From Zychaea mexicana (lineage: Eukaryota > Mucoromycota > Mucoromycetes > Mucorales > Lichtheimiaceae), in NCBI RefSeq assembly GCF_025766255.1, contig NW_026516668.1, positions 434,001-498,000 of the forward strand: 64,000 nt of DNA. The letters are read 5' to 3'. Below, one piece after another: positions 11,806-25,225 of the stretch. The notes beneath the pieces were generated by a model that searched no databases, was not told where the DNA came from, and worked only from the letters and a program-made list of their open reading frames with translations. The stretch's first letter is position 1, and each line of letters begins with the position of its first letter. The position numbers and the translations under genes were made by a program.

Positions 11806-12036
11806 TACACCGCCACTGTAATTCTCATCTCCTGCCAACATCTTAAAATTACACCGCCACTATAATTCTCATCTCCTGCCAACATCTTAGATTTACACCG
11901 CCATTGTAATTTTCACCTCCTGCCAATCACAAAAAAACACACTGCCAATCAAAGGCACCCCCAAACGGCAATATGGTAGCCAAAAAAGCACCGCTATGAT
12001 GGGAAAAAAAACTGCCAATCATTAGGAAAAATCCTG
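11806..12036 (-). repeat. Terminal inverted repeat, right, with triplicated subterminal repeat
   Basis: The outer part pairs with the left terminal repeat. Inside it, a 42-44 bp unit (ATTACACCGCCACTGTAATT, then CTCCTGCCAACATCTTA) occurs three times in tandem at about 11806, 11850 and 11892; the left end has one copy. Such subterminal repeats are commonly transposase-binding sites. Confidence 0.85.
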
Positions 12037-12170
12037 TAAATTAAGCAGTGTGCCGTTGTGGATTAAGCATTGTGCCGTTATGAAAAACTCTAGGCCCGTT
12101 ATGAATTAAGCAATGTGCCGTTATGAGAAACTCAAGGCCCGTTATGAATTAAGCACTGTGCCGTTGTAGA
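12037..12170 (+). repeat. Tandem repeat array, right block
   Basis: Continuation of the unit seen at 1207-1379 (ATTAAGCANTGTGCCGTT), same orientation, about three and a half copies. It ends just before the splice-acceptor-like TTAATAG at 12174-12180. Confidence 0.85.
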
Positions 12171-12180
12171 AAATTAATAG

Positions 12181-14382
12181 GTTTCAACTTCTGTCATTAT
12201 TTGTTTCAAAGCGCTTCCCAAGGAACAACAAAATGCAATTTTGCTACCGAAACACAACCGCAAAACACATGATGAAAGCAAGACCGCCAATGCTGAAAGC
12301 AATTTGGAAAAGGAGAAGAAATGGCGGAAAAAGGTATACACGAGGAAGATCAAGGCACGCGTTTCAAAGTTTCCCTGTTGTATTGACATTTTGATTATGT
12401 ATTAGGAAGAAAAACGCGACGCGAGGAAGAAAAAAAGGAAGAACGACGAAAGCGGGAAGAAGAAAACGGAAAAAAAGAACAGGTAACATAGAGAATAAGA
12501 ACGGGGATATGGTTGCTATGGCTGTGACGAGATAAGTGTCACTAGACGTTTATCTTTCTTCATGTAGTCCCAATTGTGCCTTACATCGTTATTTTCAAAA
12601 GCTCCAGAGGAGAAACCTACATGTGCTGGACAAAGTGGTAAGCTGCCTATTAGTAGCTACAAGATAAATACGAAGAAAAGATGGGATACTCATGAAAATT
12701 TAATTACTGTATGTTCAGACTCGAATCAAAATCACAGACCCTAGAAATATATCCCCCCCCCTTCCATGTCAGGGATAATGTGGTTATGCATCGATGGACA
12801 ACTAGCAATAAGGATCGTAATAAGAAGTTGGTCCACCACATCAAGACACTCACAACTGACAAATATCGATTCTGTGAAGGTAAATTTACCAAGGTTCTAC
12901 TAATATAGTGAAAGGAAAAGAGAACCAAGGTTGCATTGTATTTATGTGCTGACATCTTCTTAGGACTATTAGTATCGAATGATTTGCGTTCGCAATGCCT
13001 ACAAACATTAAAGCAGTCCAAGGTTGAACTCACTCAACGACGAGATCGCCGTTAAAGCAGTGATCTTCGCACGATCTGCTTGGTCCGGATATGGAGAACT
13101 TTAATCGATTGCAAATTTCCATGAAGCTCTTACAATTTACTGAAGATGTTCGGTCAGCGTACTATGGTAAGCGGTCGTGTACTAAACCGCGAAGAATTCA
13201 GCTGAGGTTGATGAAGATTAACAAACCCCAACTTTCTTTCGTCCGTTCGCTCTTGCATATTTTCAAGGCACATCGACCAAATCGAGTAAGAAAATCAACA
13301 GTCGAGCACCACTTGCCCAAGACGATCAGCTTGTCGACTACTGTATGACCATGATAGTGAAGAAGAATAGGAACCAGAAGCCGAAGGAGAAGAAATCCAA
13401 AACGGTGATGAAGAGGATGACGATCCTTCTTCAGATGTTCCCGACCCAGAGGATGTGAGTTATCTATCTAAATAATGATATAAGGCAAGCAGAAACAGTA
13501 AATCCTAAGATCTAATGATAGACTTTGTTAGGCTGGCTGGCTTGTCCCTGAAGGGTACTTATCAGAAGGTGAAGGTGTCGAAAGTGATGATGAACGTACA
13601 ACCAAGTCAGACCGAGCCATGCGATCTACTAGAAAAAGTGAGTGTAGCCTTCATAGCCTATATACTCGTGTTGACGTTGGAATTGTATCTGTATATGCTT
13701 ATTATAAATCAAAATGTATGTAGCACACTGCTATCCGCCCTGTTGTTGTGGGAACCGTTTCGATGATGGCGACCCAGGAGAAGATGATCCATTAAAACGT
13801 TACGCGATGCGAATGCTGTTTGGTAAGTGGATATACATATCATAACAGAACAGCAACCATCACCATGGCAATAGCCCCGCATAACAACCAGTGCCTGGCA
13901 ACTAGCTTTCTCTTCTTCTTCTTACCGTAGACATCCTCTTTTTGCTCTATGTGACAGATTTCCCTAAAGATAAACCGTACGATCCTTTCTATGTGGAAGC
14001 CGACGATGCTGCAAATACCAAATACACATCTAGCACAGCCGACGACTTTTTGAAGAAATCCATTGCTTCTACGGCACAAAATGATAATCAATTGATCAGC
14101 GTAAGCAACCTATCTTATAGCATTTTCCTCATTTGCCGTAAGTTTTTGGCTAACGTATCTTCATATCGTATGCAGATAAAGACAGACGCAATGCCAAAAC
14201 TGATTTCAGAGGCCAAGTCAGATTGGTATGTGGGATTTACTAATCAGAAGTAAGATAACATATGTACAAAGTAGCTAATAATATATCGTCAAAAAACAGG
14301 CTAATACGTGACATGTCTAAGCGACAGATTGAGATGCGAATAAAAAAACTAGCTGTCAAAGAAAACGGGGAACTGAGACGGT
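12181..14382 (+). pseudogene. CAF-1 large subunit (CAC1/CHAF1A-like) pseudogene
   Basis: CAF-1 deposits H3-H4 on newly replicated DNA. The subunit's hallmarks appear in order: a charged Glu/Lys/Arg region (about 12400-12480), a PIP-box-like SQLCLTSLF (about 12568), PPPFHVRDNVVMHRW (about 12755), MKLLQFTEDVRSAYYG (13121), GWLVPEGYLSEGEG (about 13535) and the C-terminal block LIRDMSKRQIEMRIKKLAVK (about 14302). Reading frames change by one base at several points (about 12211, 12334, 12735, 13342, 13757). The conserved Trp after SEEE is replaced by TAG at 13368-13370. Intron borders remain recognisable, so decay looks recent or the consensus is poor. The upstream half is separated by the repeat array and the transposon. 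Confidence 0.85.
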
Positions 14383-17300
14383 AAGCAAGAGCGCACTTGG
14401 CGGCCTTCTATTTTCAACATGGAATACCAATACTAATGGCTATTAAACATCTCATAGAAACCTGCCTGGCATGTCGAAGATTCTCTCAGCAACATACATT
14501 TAGCAGTACCTCTCCTAATACAAACACACACATATACCCATCTCACTTTATCAAACATCTGCCCTATTGTAATCTAAAAACTCATTAAACAGCGACTATA
14601 AAAAATACACACACACACAAATTCAATTACTAATACATATCTCACGTGAATCGCAATAGAAGAGTGTTTGACTGTCATTCAATTAGTGACATATGGAAAA
14701 AGTCATCTTCACGGAAAGAAAATTAAGAGGAAACGGCAGGCTGAGGAGGACGATATATTAGCTGTTTGAAACGACAACAACACTCTACTAGTAATTAGCA
14801 CTATAATGTATTAAATAAGCATATGTTTTTTTTCTCTTCTCGCTCGTTGAACTTGTTTGTGCGTGTTTTAGATTGTTGTATGCCTTCTTCATATGTGAAG
14901 CGAGGAGGGAGCTCAAGACCTCGTTCAAAAGAAGATTAAACATGCTCAGCTTTGCTGCGAGACGCATCAATCTTGTTCCTGATTGCACAATGAAGATAAT
15001 CGCAACGAACTAATATAGTTGCAAATGTGATCGTCGTCTTGTCACGAACAATGCTGAGAGCATTGGATCTAGTAACAATGAAGTCGACATTCAGAATGAG
15101 GCAGCCAACACTGACACAGGTCTGTTTGTAAAAGGCTAAAGTAGAAGGGCTGTAAACCACAACCAAAGATACTCAATGTCATCCTCCTTCTACGGTTACC
15201 GAGCTTCACCACTTATGTCCTTGGCATACACTTTGCTTTGGATCAGATGTACTGCACGGTCATCAACTTCTGCGCCCTTGCCACTTTCTGTCGCATTACT
15301 GGATTTCTGCACTGACTGATCCCTTTCCCAAATATGTGCGCTGCTCTCGTCAGGTCCTAACTGCCTGTGCCAACGACGATCTCCGATACAATAGTTTAGA
15401 AGAGCAATAACAACAGCCGCATCCCACACAGTAAAGCTCGCGCAGCACAGTGCTGAGCCTTTCGGCCTGGTAAGCAGACGTTTTTGGCTGTTCGTCAAGC
15501 TGTTTCTTTTTTGTCTAAAAAGAAGGAGTGTCCTTTTTTGCAGTCAAAATAAGAGTACATATTGCGCTGTTTGTAGTATTTAATGGAGAGATTATCAACA
15601 GAGTTGAGCAACTTTGCAGCAGCACTGTATTCGGACACCAGCTGAACTACCATCCGAAGGTAATCGTGCGAAATCAAAGAGGTGTGAAAATTAACGGATC
15701 CTGCATACGTATACCGTCAAGTCCTGTTAACTACATATTAAATAAGCACTGGCTATGGTGTGCATGCATTTCGGTAGAATATCATACCTTCGCTGCTGGT
15801 TTTTTTATATTATAAAAGAGAATACAGAGCGCAAACACATATATACATACACTATGGTAAAAAACACATTATCACACTACCAGCTAAATCATCATCAGCA
15901 TAAGATTTTCGCTTAAATATCAAACAAAAGCACACACAGCAATTACCACGGCAACCAGCAAAGCGCTGTAGCATAGAGACAATCCAACCGAATTGTGTAA
16001 AGCACGTAAACATTATACTCGGATGATCCAGCATATGTAAGGCTATGACCCGATATGGACTGACGCGACATGATGCATAGACGTGTGTCATTTGTGATCT
16101 CTTAAATCCCTTATATGATCATTTACTAAGGTAAGGTGGCTGATGATGCACTCAGAATGGATGCCTTGTCACCACAAGTTATTTTGGCGAATTCAAATCC
16201 AAAAAAAAAAAAACTGGGGTATGATAGCGGATAGTGTTATGCAAGCTGTTTGATATCTCATCACCAGGATGACTGAGCGTGTATCAGATTGGGTTGGAGT
16301 AAATATGTGCTGCATGCCGTAGTCAGCGTCTTCATGGGATCCAGTGAGACATTGTAGAAAGTCTCGGCCATTGTTGTATCAACTGTGGTGGCGTGTGTAA
16401 CGAAAATAAAAACGCTCTCTTATACGGGTATATGCCCACGGCAATCAGCGATTGCCGATCGTCCAAGCCCGCAATGATGGATGTGGGCAGCTTAAAATAA
16501 ACTGTCAAGGACAGATTATAGAGCAGCATGGCTGTTTTCAGCATAGTATGCGCGTCATCCTGGAGCTACTATTATCCATGCACGCTGCTTCTTCAGGTGG
16601 ATACTGTTGTTTGGTTTGCTCGTTTTATCAACCACCTCCTTCAGCAGTAGCGATTCAAAGTCAATTAGACGTGGTCGCCGTATGTGTGGGTGATGTATGA
16701 TGTATGTGGGAAAAAAACAAAATACAAAAAAAAAAGCAGGATGGTCGACTCGTACGAGAGTCAAGCATGCATGATCTTAGCCTTGCTTCTGAGCACATGA
16801 GTCCGTCTTACGTGGGCTCGTTCTTTTCTCTCACATGTTTCTATATGGGTTTATTATTCAGTGAAAGCCAACGATGTTTTCGGTGAATTAAGGGGTTGAA
16901 AGGGGGCGTGGCAAGCGAAACATACCATTAAACCGGTTCTCTCAGCTTACAACAGCTTGCCTTAAGCGCCGCTGTTGCTGGTGTGCATACCCTCCCAACA
17001 TTTTTTTTCTTCAATCATTTTCGCAATTTAGGCGAACACAGAAGGTGAAAAAAAAGTGCCAAAACGTGATAAAGCACGTTGTGATCGTGTTACTGTCGGC
17101 TACGATACAGATTGTTCTCCGCTTTGTTTAGCACAGAGCTGTGGGTGGGCAAAAAACTAAGGAACTTGTCAAGCACATGAAAAAAAGGCAAAGCAAAAAA
17201 TAAATAAAAAGCGGCAAAACTTTTATGAGAAGAGTGCGAAAAGAAAAAGATTGTTTTATTTTGTTTATCATTTTGTTTATTTGTGTTTAATAAAAAATAA

Positions 17301-19764
17301 AAAGTTCGTTTTAATTATCCCACCACATACCCGAAGGTACGTGTCCACATTCCCACTGGTACATTGCAAAAGATTTCCTCCGGGCGGACCACTGAATCCA
17401 GCCAATCCTCAGAATCCTCTTGACAATCCCCAGCACAAGCATATGACCCGATCAGGGCACCAAGCAGTGCATCTGTACTACAGATCAAAGCTGTACCAAA
17501 ACGAACTGAAGAGAAGAGAAAAAAGAAAGGCGAAATTGCTCGCTTTATATAGACATTTTTTCTCGTTCGGGACTTCAAATCCCCGTGAATTCTCATTGGC
17601 CCAGATAACGGGTTGCGTATCAACTTGTGGGTTGCCTACTATGGCACAACAAAAGATACAGCACCAAAGGAAAGGAAAGGGGGTGTGCTTGGTGGTCAAG
17701 TAGACAAGCGTGCTTCGGCGGTAGTGGTACGTGTCTCTCACCATGCGGAGCTGTACCCTCCGACGATGTCGCCGCTTGTTTGTGAGTGGGGCCGTGCACG
17801 GCACCGTGTCAGACAAAGAACAAAGACACGAATGCGAATGAGCATGTAGATTCACGGAAGAAGCGCTTTTCTGTGAGCAGTCAATGACAGAACTAGGAGT
17901 GACTGACAAAGTAGACAATTCACTATCAGTGAATGTTGAGAATACATTCCACCCAGCAGCCAGTTTACAGTCCTTCACCCAACAAGACAAACAGCGTGTG
18001 TATATAGCGTAGTTCACAGACAAATTCATTTCATTAGTACCTTCTGGCTGTATGTGTGGTGCATAACGTTGTGCGTGTGCGGGCATAGATGCAACGCATT
18101 TGACACCATCGCTGCAGTATATAAAAAACCCCCCGTTACCTTTTTATTTTGAATCGTGCTCGTCAACTGTTGCTTTATCATATTCGCCATCCGCCAACAG
18201 TTCTCCGAAATGCACCGTGTGCAGTGAATGAATCGCTCGTTTGTGATTGACTGAATTATAGAAAAACCTTTTTCTCCAGTTTTCCCCTATCCATCTGACC
18301 AATATCCATTCAATCAAGCATTTTAAGTTGACATCTCTCTGAGTGTCCGTCATGTTGAATCGAGTTGCCGTTCTTTTCACATCGACATCAATAGAAAAAG
18401 AAGCGCTTTCCGAGATTCCCCCAACGCAGAAGAGACTCTGATGGCTTACTTTATCATTACAAACCAATTCATCCCAAGTGTATGTTGAGTAGACCCGCCC
18501 ATGATAACTTGAAAAGTCAATTAAACCAAACTATTGGATTGATTTTATCAAGAAAGATGTACAGAATAAAAGAGCTGCAAACGCATCAGCCGATTGTATT
18601 GAATTAAACGTTGCCCGGAAAGCACCATGAGGAGGTTCGTTTGCGCAAAACTCTGACCAACCTTGAAACTTCTTACTCACGTTAATACTTTACCTGTGGA
18701 AACGCTCCGGCTCTTTGCCCCACCTTATTAAGCGAATAATGTCGGACCAACACGGCACAGATACTTACCTTGGACATCCTTGATGGTTCCTCACCTTTCG
18801 TGATCGACTGTCTCGCTGTGCACATCTTGCTGTGGGCCTGCCTTGAGGGATTTGTGAAACTGTTTTCTTTCACTCGAAAGAGTGTGTCTCTTGCTAAATT
18901 ATCTGCTTTAATTGCTCGTTTTCACTACTAGTATTACTATTATCATCCGTCTGTATATATAGCAATAATATGTATGCAACTTGAAAAAAACTCACGGATT
19001 ACCCATAATAACAATTTCAATAATACTATCTGTAGTCGTAGTACACTGGAAACATGAGCATACGTACTACTACCTCTATTAATGGTCGCTGTTGCAGCAA
19101 CTAACCATTTATCGAGCCCACGCTTTGTGCGCTTTTTTCTTATTGTTACGCACGAGCCACATACCAAAAAGAGAACGTAAATAGCGTAATCTCGTTTGTC
19201 ACCAGTCTAGCTCAATCAATAGTCCACACAAAGGTAACAACCATTTTGCTTATTTAGCATGTAGTCTCCAAATCATCGTCTCGTCTATATCCAAATCAAT
19301 CGCGCTTCTGCCGTTTTTCTAATGCTTCAACATCCTGCTTGCCCGGCTCTTTTGAGGGGGAAACCTTTGCATAATTTTTGAGAGAACTCTTGCGGTTTCT
19401 ACTGTCATGACACACTTGCACAAAAATAGCTTTCAGTTTCATACTGTTCCTGGCAGCTACTATACAGCAACGAATGTAATTTTGGATTTGAAATACACAC
19501 AAATGGTAAGATTTGTGGGCGTAGTTGATTTGATTGTATAAATATAAGGAAGCTGTTAAAGGCTCAAGGAGGAACAAAAATGAATAAAGAAAGAACAGAG
19601 GACAATACCCAAAAGGAGGTGGTGGAAGAAGGGTTAGGAGGGATAAGTATACAACAGATAATGAAGAGTTTTTTGAGGGGTTTTGATTGTTTTTTTCTTT
19701 GGTAAGATAATAAATGTAAAAAGGGAATAGTAATAAGGATAATAAACGGGATAATAATGGTAAT

Positions 19765-19799
<35 letters not shown>

Positions 19800-19897
19800 C
19801 GAGTTTGTAAAAATATACAGTGTACAAAGCGAAAAGGGCAAGTAATATTAAGTTTGGGTATTTCGTCACTAAAAGAAACTAGTAAACCACTGGACTA
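14383..19897. other. Gene-poor region, no supported gene
   Basis: About 5.5 kb with no recognisable protein. Minus-strand open frames at 14788-15166 and 15196-15677 follow each other and could be remnants of one decayed gene, but I recognise no family. The 202- and 150-residue frames at 17.25-18.09 kb overlap on opposite strands, lack conserved-looking motifs and are probably chance. A (GA)n microsatellite lies at about 19769-19796. Confidence 0.5.
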
Positions 19898-22800
19898 CTA
19901 CTCTTCTTCTTCTTCTTCTTCCTCTTCTTCTATAATGACTTTGGCTCCCAAGGGCTTCCGGCGCCCTGCGTCGTTGTATATTCCCAATTGCGACCGAGGT
20001 GCTGCGAAGTCAAACCGTTTCGCAGAAGCATTGTTGTTTTCTCGGAATGCCTAAATAACAGTGGACAGTTAGACCATCTTTCTTTCTCCGCATACTAGTT
20101 AACTTACCAAAGGCCAAGATCGCGTTGAAGTGGGAGAAGGCGGTGGCACGTTGAGCTTGTGATTGTTCACGTTATTAGTGCTACTGCTGCCGTTATTGTT
20201 CTTCTTGTTGTTGTCTTCCTCAAGGTTTTCTACGGTGGATATAGAGGACGCAGGGGACGAAGCCTCTTCGTCGTCGTCTTCTTCTTCCTCTACGAGCGAG
20301 CTGGCTTGGCTGGAAAGAGGGGAAGAAGAAAGGCCGGGTGGACTGGTGGTTCGAATGGGCGTCACCGGCGTCGACACGGTTGTGGTTGGCACAGGAGACT
20401 TGGGTGCCACAATACCCAACGGTCGCTGTGGTGCTGGTGAGACAGCAATTGTTACTACAGGTTCTTGTGGTTTATCTTGTTGTCGTTGAACCGTTTCCGT
20501 CCCCGGTCGATTTGCAGATCTGTACTGTGCATATCGTTTCTCGCATACATCGACTTCCATTGCCGTGTTTTGGGTAGCAGCAGTTGTGGGTGGTGGTGTC
20601 TTTACAGCAGACAGCGTGTTGGCAACTGCTGCTGATTTGGGGCAAGTCAAGACTGTCGGTGGACGTGCAGGACCAAACGCATTGCCAGCCTTATAGTAAC
20701 TATCTAAGGATGGCTTGTTGTGCGCAGCCTGTGGACGGGCCAAGGCTGGATACTGAGGCATGTTGCTAGGTGCAAATGTGCTGCTGTAAGAAAACGGGTC
20801 GGCCTGTTGCTGATTTGCTGCCGTGGTCGAGTTGGGAAGCTGTAACACATGACGACGGTATTTCTGGTTCGCACCTAATTGATAGGCTGGCGATGATTCC
20901 TGGATTTCTCGAGCACGGAGTGCTGCGCTTGCTGCATGAAGTCGTTGCTGTTCTTCAAACTGCTGCTGCTGTTGCTGTTGCTGCTTTGTTGTACCGAACC
21001 ACGACTTGACTGAAGTGAACCAGCCACTTTTTTCGCTTGTAGAGCTCGCCGTTGACCGTGATTGCGCGCTGCTGACACTGACCTTGGGATGTCCTTCTAT
21101 AGATGTAATTGGAATGGCGGGAGGTGCAGCAGGTCTTAAAGGCTCAGACACGGTGGGACGAACAGGCGAAGGTGGTGGTTGTAATTGTTGATGCTGTTGT
21201 TGTTTCTGTGGTGTCGATGTCGGTGATGGTGTTGGTGGCATGTCATCCGTCTGTGTGCCCTTTTCAACGACCCGGTATGCGGGTCCTTCGGATGGCTTCT
21301 TTCTGTTGTTTGCAGGCACGGCCACACCGGATACCATGGGTTCGTTCTTGCTCATGTTATCCATCAACATGTGCCACAGGGTACCTAGAGCGTTGCCAAC
21401 ATCGGAGGATTGACGCATGTTGCGCACTGTACTTTCATCGAATCCAGCAGCCGTCAATGCAGCAAATAACCGTTGCTCCATGGGTGCCATGGCGGGCTCC
21501 TCGTATTGCTGGCGCTGCTGTTGATGGTAAAGGTGGGGTTGATGAGCAAACAAAGAACCACGTTTTCCAGCAATGACTGAAGAAGGCAAATGACTCGGAA
21601 GAGACGCCCGTGCAGAGGATGCAAAGTACGGCTGTGTGATTCTGGCACGGCTGCTGACAGTCGGAGCAGAGAACCGAGGAGGCCGAGATGCAGTAAGTTT
21701 GGCAGCTCCAGTGGTGGCACCGACAGCCTTTTCATGGGGCATCATCTTTTGAGAAACAACAGAAGGTGGCCGATAAAACTGGTTCGCTAAAGGTGTGCCG
21801 GGCTTGGTGCTGCTTCGCGGGCTCGAGATGTCCGAATACAGGTCGAAATCGTCGTCATCTTCATTGTTGCTGTATTGGTGATGGTTGCGCATTGGAGCAG
21901 AAAACAGCGAGTCGACGTCCGAATAAGCCGAACAGCGCGTCGATGGTACACTGCTGCAATCATCGTTGTTGTTGTTGCTGTCATTAACTTCGATGGCATC
22001 GTTGTCTTGTTCTTCTTCATCATCATCCATGATCATGGTCAGCCATGGATGGTTGACGATCTGGTCCATCGTCAATCGCTCCTTTGGATCCAACTTTAAA
22101 ATGTTCTCAATCAGATCATGAGCCTCTGTACATACACCACATTAGGCAACGTTAGAATCTTATCATTCATATTCATTGTTTTCTTGCATCCATTACCACG
22201 AACCTGGTGAAAAGTAGGATGGCATTTGGTAGTCCAATCCAATGATTTTGCGTCGCATCATAATTTCACTGTCATCGTCGAACGGCAGTTCTCCAGCAAG
22301 CAATGTATATAAAATGATGCCGAGAGACCAGATGTCCGTTTCTACAAAAGATATGGTAATGATCAGCGATCTTGTGTAATGATCACCACATGCCCATACA
22401 GCGGGGACGGAAGAACGAGAGCAAGAAGCTTACCTGGTCCGGTGTATCGCTTTTGACTGATTATTTCGGGAGCAGAGTACGCTAAGCTACCGCAAAACGT
22501 CTCGAGCAACTGCTTGTCGTCTGCATGGCGTGCAAATCCAAAATCACAAATCTTTGCATTCTGGTCAGCATCCAGCAAAATGTTCTCCAACTTTAGATCT
22601 CTACAATAGTGTGTCATTCTCAAGGTATGAGTCTATCTGTGTAACAGTATAGGATGGGTTACTGGCGTTATTATTACCGATGAACAATGTTACGTTCGTG
22701 ACAGTATCGAATAGCGTCTACAAGCTGTCGAAAGAAGGCTTGGGCACGTTGCTCAGAGAAACGGCCGGATTCTGTCAAGAGATCAAAGAGTTCGCCGTTG

Positions 22801-23142
22801 GGACAATATTCGGACACGATGAAAATGGCAGATTCGGTGGAGAGGATTTCAAATAGGGTGATAATGTTGGGATGACGTAGTTGACGGTGGTGGTGGATTT
22901 CGCGAGCCATCAAAGGTGCATGCTGCTTGCTGATTTTTTTGATAGCGACTCGTTTGCCAGTGATCTGATGGACGCCTAACTTGACTTTGCCATAGGTGCC
23001 CTGGAGGAGAGAGAGAGAGAGAATATGGTCTTAATAATGCAAAAGAAGGGAAAAAAAGGGAAAAGCAACAGGTTTTCTACATATTAGTTAGTATTACCTC
23101 GCCGATCGTCTCTCCTATCGAGTAGCACCCAACAACTGTCAT
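19898..23142 (-). CDS. KIN4-like Ser/Thr protein kinase (CAMKL group)
   Basis: Six exons, approximately 23142-23098, 23000-22678, 22600-22434, 22341-22204, 22125-20108 and 20050-19898, join in frame to about 948 residues. The kinase domain is N-terminal: Gly loop GEGTYGKVKLG, Lys in VAIKKI, catalytic HRDLKLEN, DFG in ICDFGFAR, CGSLAYSAPE, and the end near DPKERLTMDQIVNHPW. A helical UBA-like block follows (MEQRLFAALTAAGFDESTVR). A long Pro/Ser/Gln-rich tail includes a polyglutamine run, and the C-terminus is KPLGAKVII plus a Glu run. Kinase plus UBA-like block recalls fungal KIN4 kinases, which act in mitotic-exit or septation control; the subgroup is inference. The frame stays open upstream of ATG 23142 (DYNDLLKQLSSPK), so the true start may be farther 5'. 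Confidence 0.85.
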
Positions 23143-25225
23143 TTTAGGAGATGATAACTGTTTAAGCAAGTCATTATAATCTGCAGCGAGCTGCGTGGTT
23201 CCATTTTTAAATAGACAGTTTATGTTAGTAAAGCTGCTGCTGCTGCTGTTGTTGTTGTTGTCGTCAGTTTTACCTTTGCCTTTTGGTTGTGAATACTGGA
23301 ACGTGGGGAGGATAACATCATTATAGTAAAGTTTCTTTTTTTTTAAGTCTTCCTAGAGTTGGTTGCTGATATGTATTCAAGTGGTGTTTTTGGTTGCTTG
23401 GTTGCTTGGTTGCTTGGTTGTCGTTGTATATATGAGAAGAAGGGACGGGGATTTTTTTTGGTATTGAAAGGTATAGAGAGTATATATGATGAAATATGTA
23501 TATATGTATAAAGACAGAATATTAGAAGGATTAAATTAAGTTTGGAAGGAATGGGATGGGTTTGTCAAAACACAAATTGATCGAGAAGGGAGAGGAGAGA
23601 AGATGACGAGAAAAAGAGAGATGCTGTAATGATGTCGCGGGCGCAAAAAAAAGGTTATTGTTTTTACTGTTTCGAAAAAGGGGTGGAGGTGAGGAGGGTA
23701 AGCGTAACAAAAGATGGCTGGTGGTTGTTTTTTTCTGCTTCGCGAGTGTATTATGTATGTAGGTAGGTATGTATTGGTGTGAGGAAGCGCGAGTATCTTC
23801 TTTTTCTCTAGAAAACGGTCGGTAATACTAATAGGTCATCAAAAGGGACAAGAAGGAATGCATTTCCCGTGAAAGGGAGTGTGTTTTGGGATTGATGAAA
23901 TGGAGAGAGTGAAAGATGAGGTGGAAAAGGAAGAGAAGAAGAAGAAAGAGAGAGAGAGAGAGAGAGCCCCAGACAATAGCTGTACGGATGGGGGTGCAAA
24001 TCCAAAAGGGAAACGATGCTCGCAACCATAAATGGGTTGGTTTGTCGCACAGAAATGATCCATCGTTATGAGTTTGTGCATCTTGACTATTTGCAATAGC
24101 CCACTGCTGTTACCACTACCCACTTGGAGCAAACAGCTGAAGGTGGGTATGTACGTACATTAACATTCCCACTCTCCTTGCGCCCCTAAGCTCCATGGCG
24201 GCGGTGGTCATGATGATTTTTTACCAGTGGTACCTGGAAATTCTGTAGCTGCATTGGTTGAAGGCCTCTCTGCGTTTCAAAAGATGCGCGCAAACAAAAA
24301 AGAGGCGATGATGTGCATCGATTAATTTGTTGGTGTGGTACGCTACCATGTGTTTTTACTCCCTTGTTACTTGAAGTGTGTGCTTTGACCAGACAAACAT
24401 CGCTTATTGTATCCTACTAGCAGCAGCAGCAGCAGCTATCATGTTTGATTAGAATGTCCTTTTCTTATCTAGGAACTATTACTACTACTACTACTACTAT
24501 TAAGTATTCTATGCTACTTCTACATATGTATTACGATATAACAATAGCGATATAGTACATAACTACACATCAACCAACCAACCGTACTGTAGCTTACTCC
24601 TGCTTTGCCTCCGCTCCTCTCTCCCCTCTTCTTTCTCTCTCACCACATCGCCAATTTAATATAGCCATATGATTTTACCCTTTAGGACTAGTGCAGGTCG
24701 ATTTAGCATTTTCAACAATGAACCATCCCTCTTCTTTGTGTTCTTTTGTCGTAATTTCAGAATTTTTTATTGTTCTGCAGACTGCACACACGGACATGGA
24801 AATCGCACTATGTGCTGTGGTGACCGAGTTTCACGAGCATCATATGACTGATCGTCATCTCGTGTGATGATGACAGCATCTGCTGCTATCCATACACTGT
24901 GTCCGTACGCGTTTCATTCAATAAAAGCAGCAGCAGAAAGAAGAATACTTTTCAAAGCAAAGATGCAGAGGCAGTGACATCTGCATGAACAAAGAAAAAA
25001 GAAGAGTGAATTCACCTCACCATCACGCATCATCTTTTTTAGGACACGCGCGTGATTCTAAGTAAGCGGAGTTTGCTGCTTAGAGTTTGTCTGCTTTGTA
25101 TAATAATACACGCTCCACACCCTCTCCCCCATCCCCCATCCAAGTCCTTTTGTTTCCTTTTCATCTTTTCCCCCCCCCCTTACTTTTTTCACTTCTTCTT
25201 CTCGTACCAAGTGCTGGTCAGTGCC
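23143..25225. other. Divergent intergenic / 5'UTR region
   Basis: Lies between the minus-strand kinase and the plus-strand Ser-rich gene, so it must hold both promoters and probably an upstream kinase exon. It has GA/CT-rich microsatellites at about 23946-23967, (CAG)n at 24421 and (CTA)n near 24480. Pyrimidine-rich sequence precedes the ATG at 25226. No other gene is seen. Confidence 0.6.

Larger units (their letters stand above)
1382..12036. mobile_element. 10.7-kb Tc1/IS630-like element containing a giant palindrome
   Basis: The element begins CAGGATTTTTCCTAATGATT and ends with its inverse complement, and it is flanked on both sides by TA (1380-1381 and 12037-12038). Removing it together with one TA restores the junction of the surrounding tandem repeat exactly, which fixes both borders. 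TA duplication, CAGG termini and an HTH transposase fragment fit the Tc1/mariner-IS630 superfamily. Its length of 10,655 bp is far above that superfamily's usual 1-5 kb. The inside is a long inverted duplication of one set of genes. No DDE catalytic domain is visible in either arm, so the copy looks non-autonomous. Confidence 0.85.

Noticed and set aside
14788..15677. Series of minus-strand open frames as a decayed transposon gene
   Set aside because: Adjacent frames are suggestive, but I could not match them to any family, so no gene is called.
17251..18086. Overlapping 150- and 202-residue open frames on opposite strands
   Set aside because: No recognisable motif, poor start context, basic and Cys-rich composition typical of chance frames.
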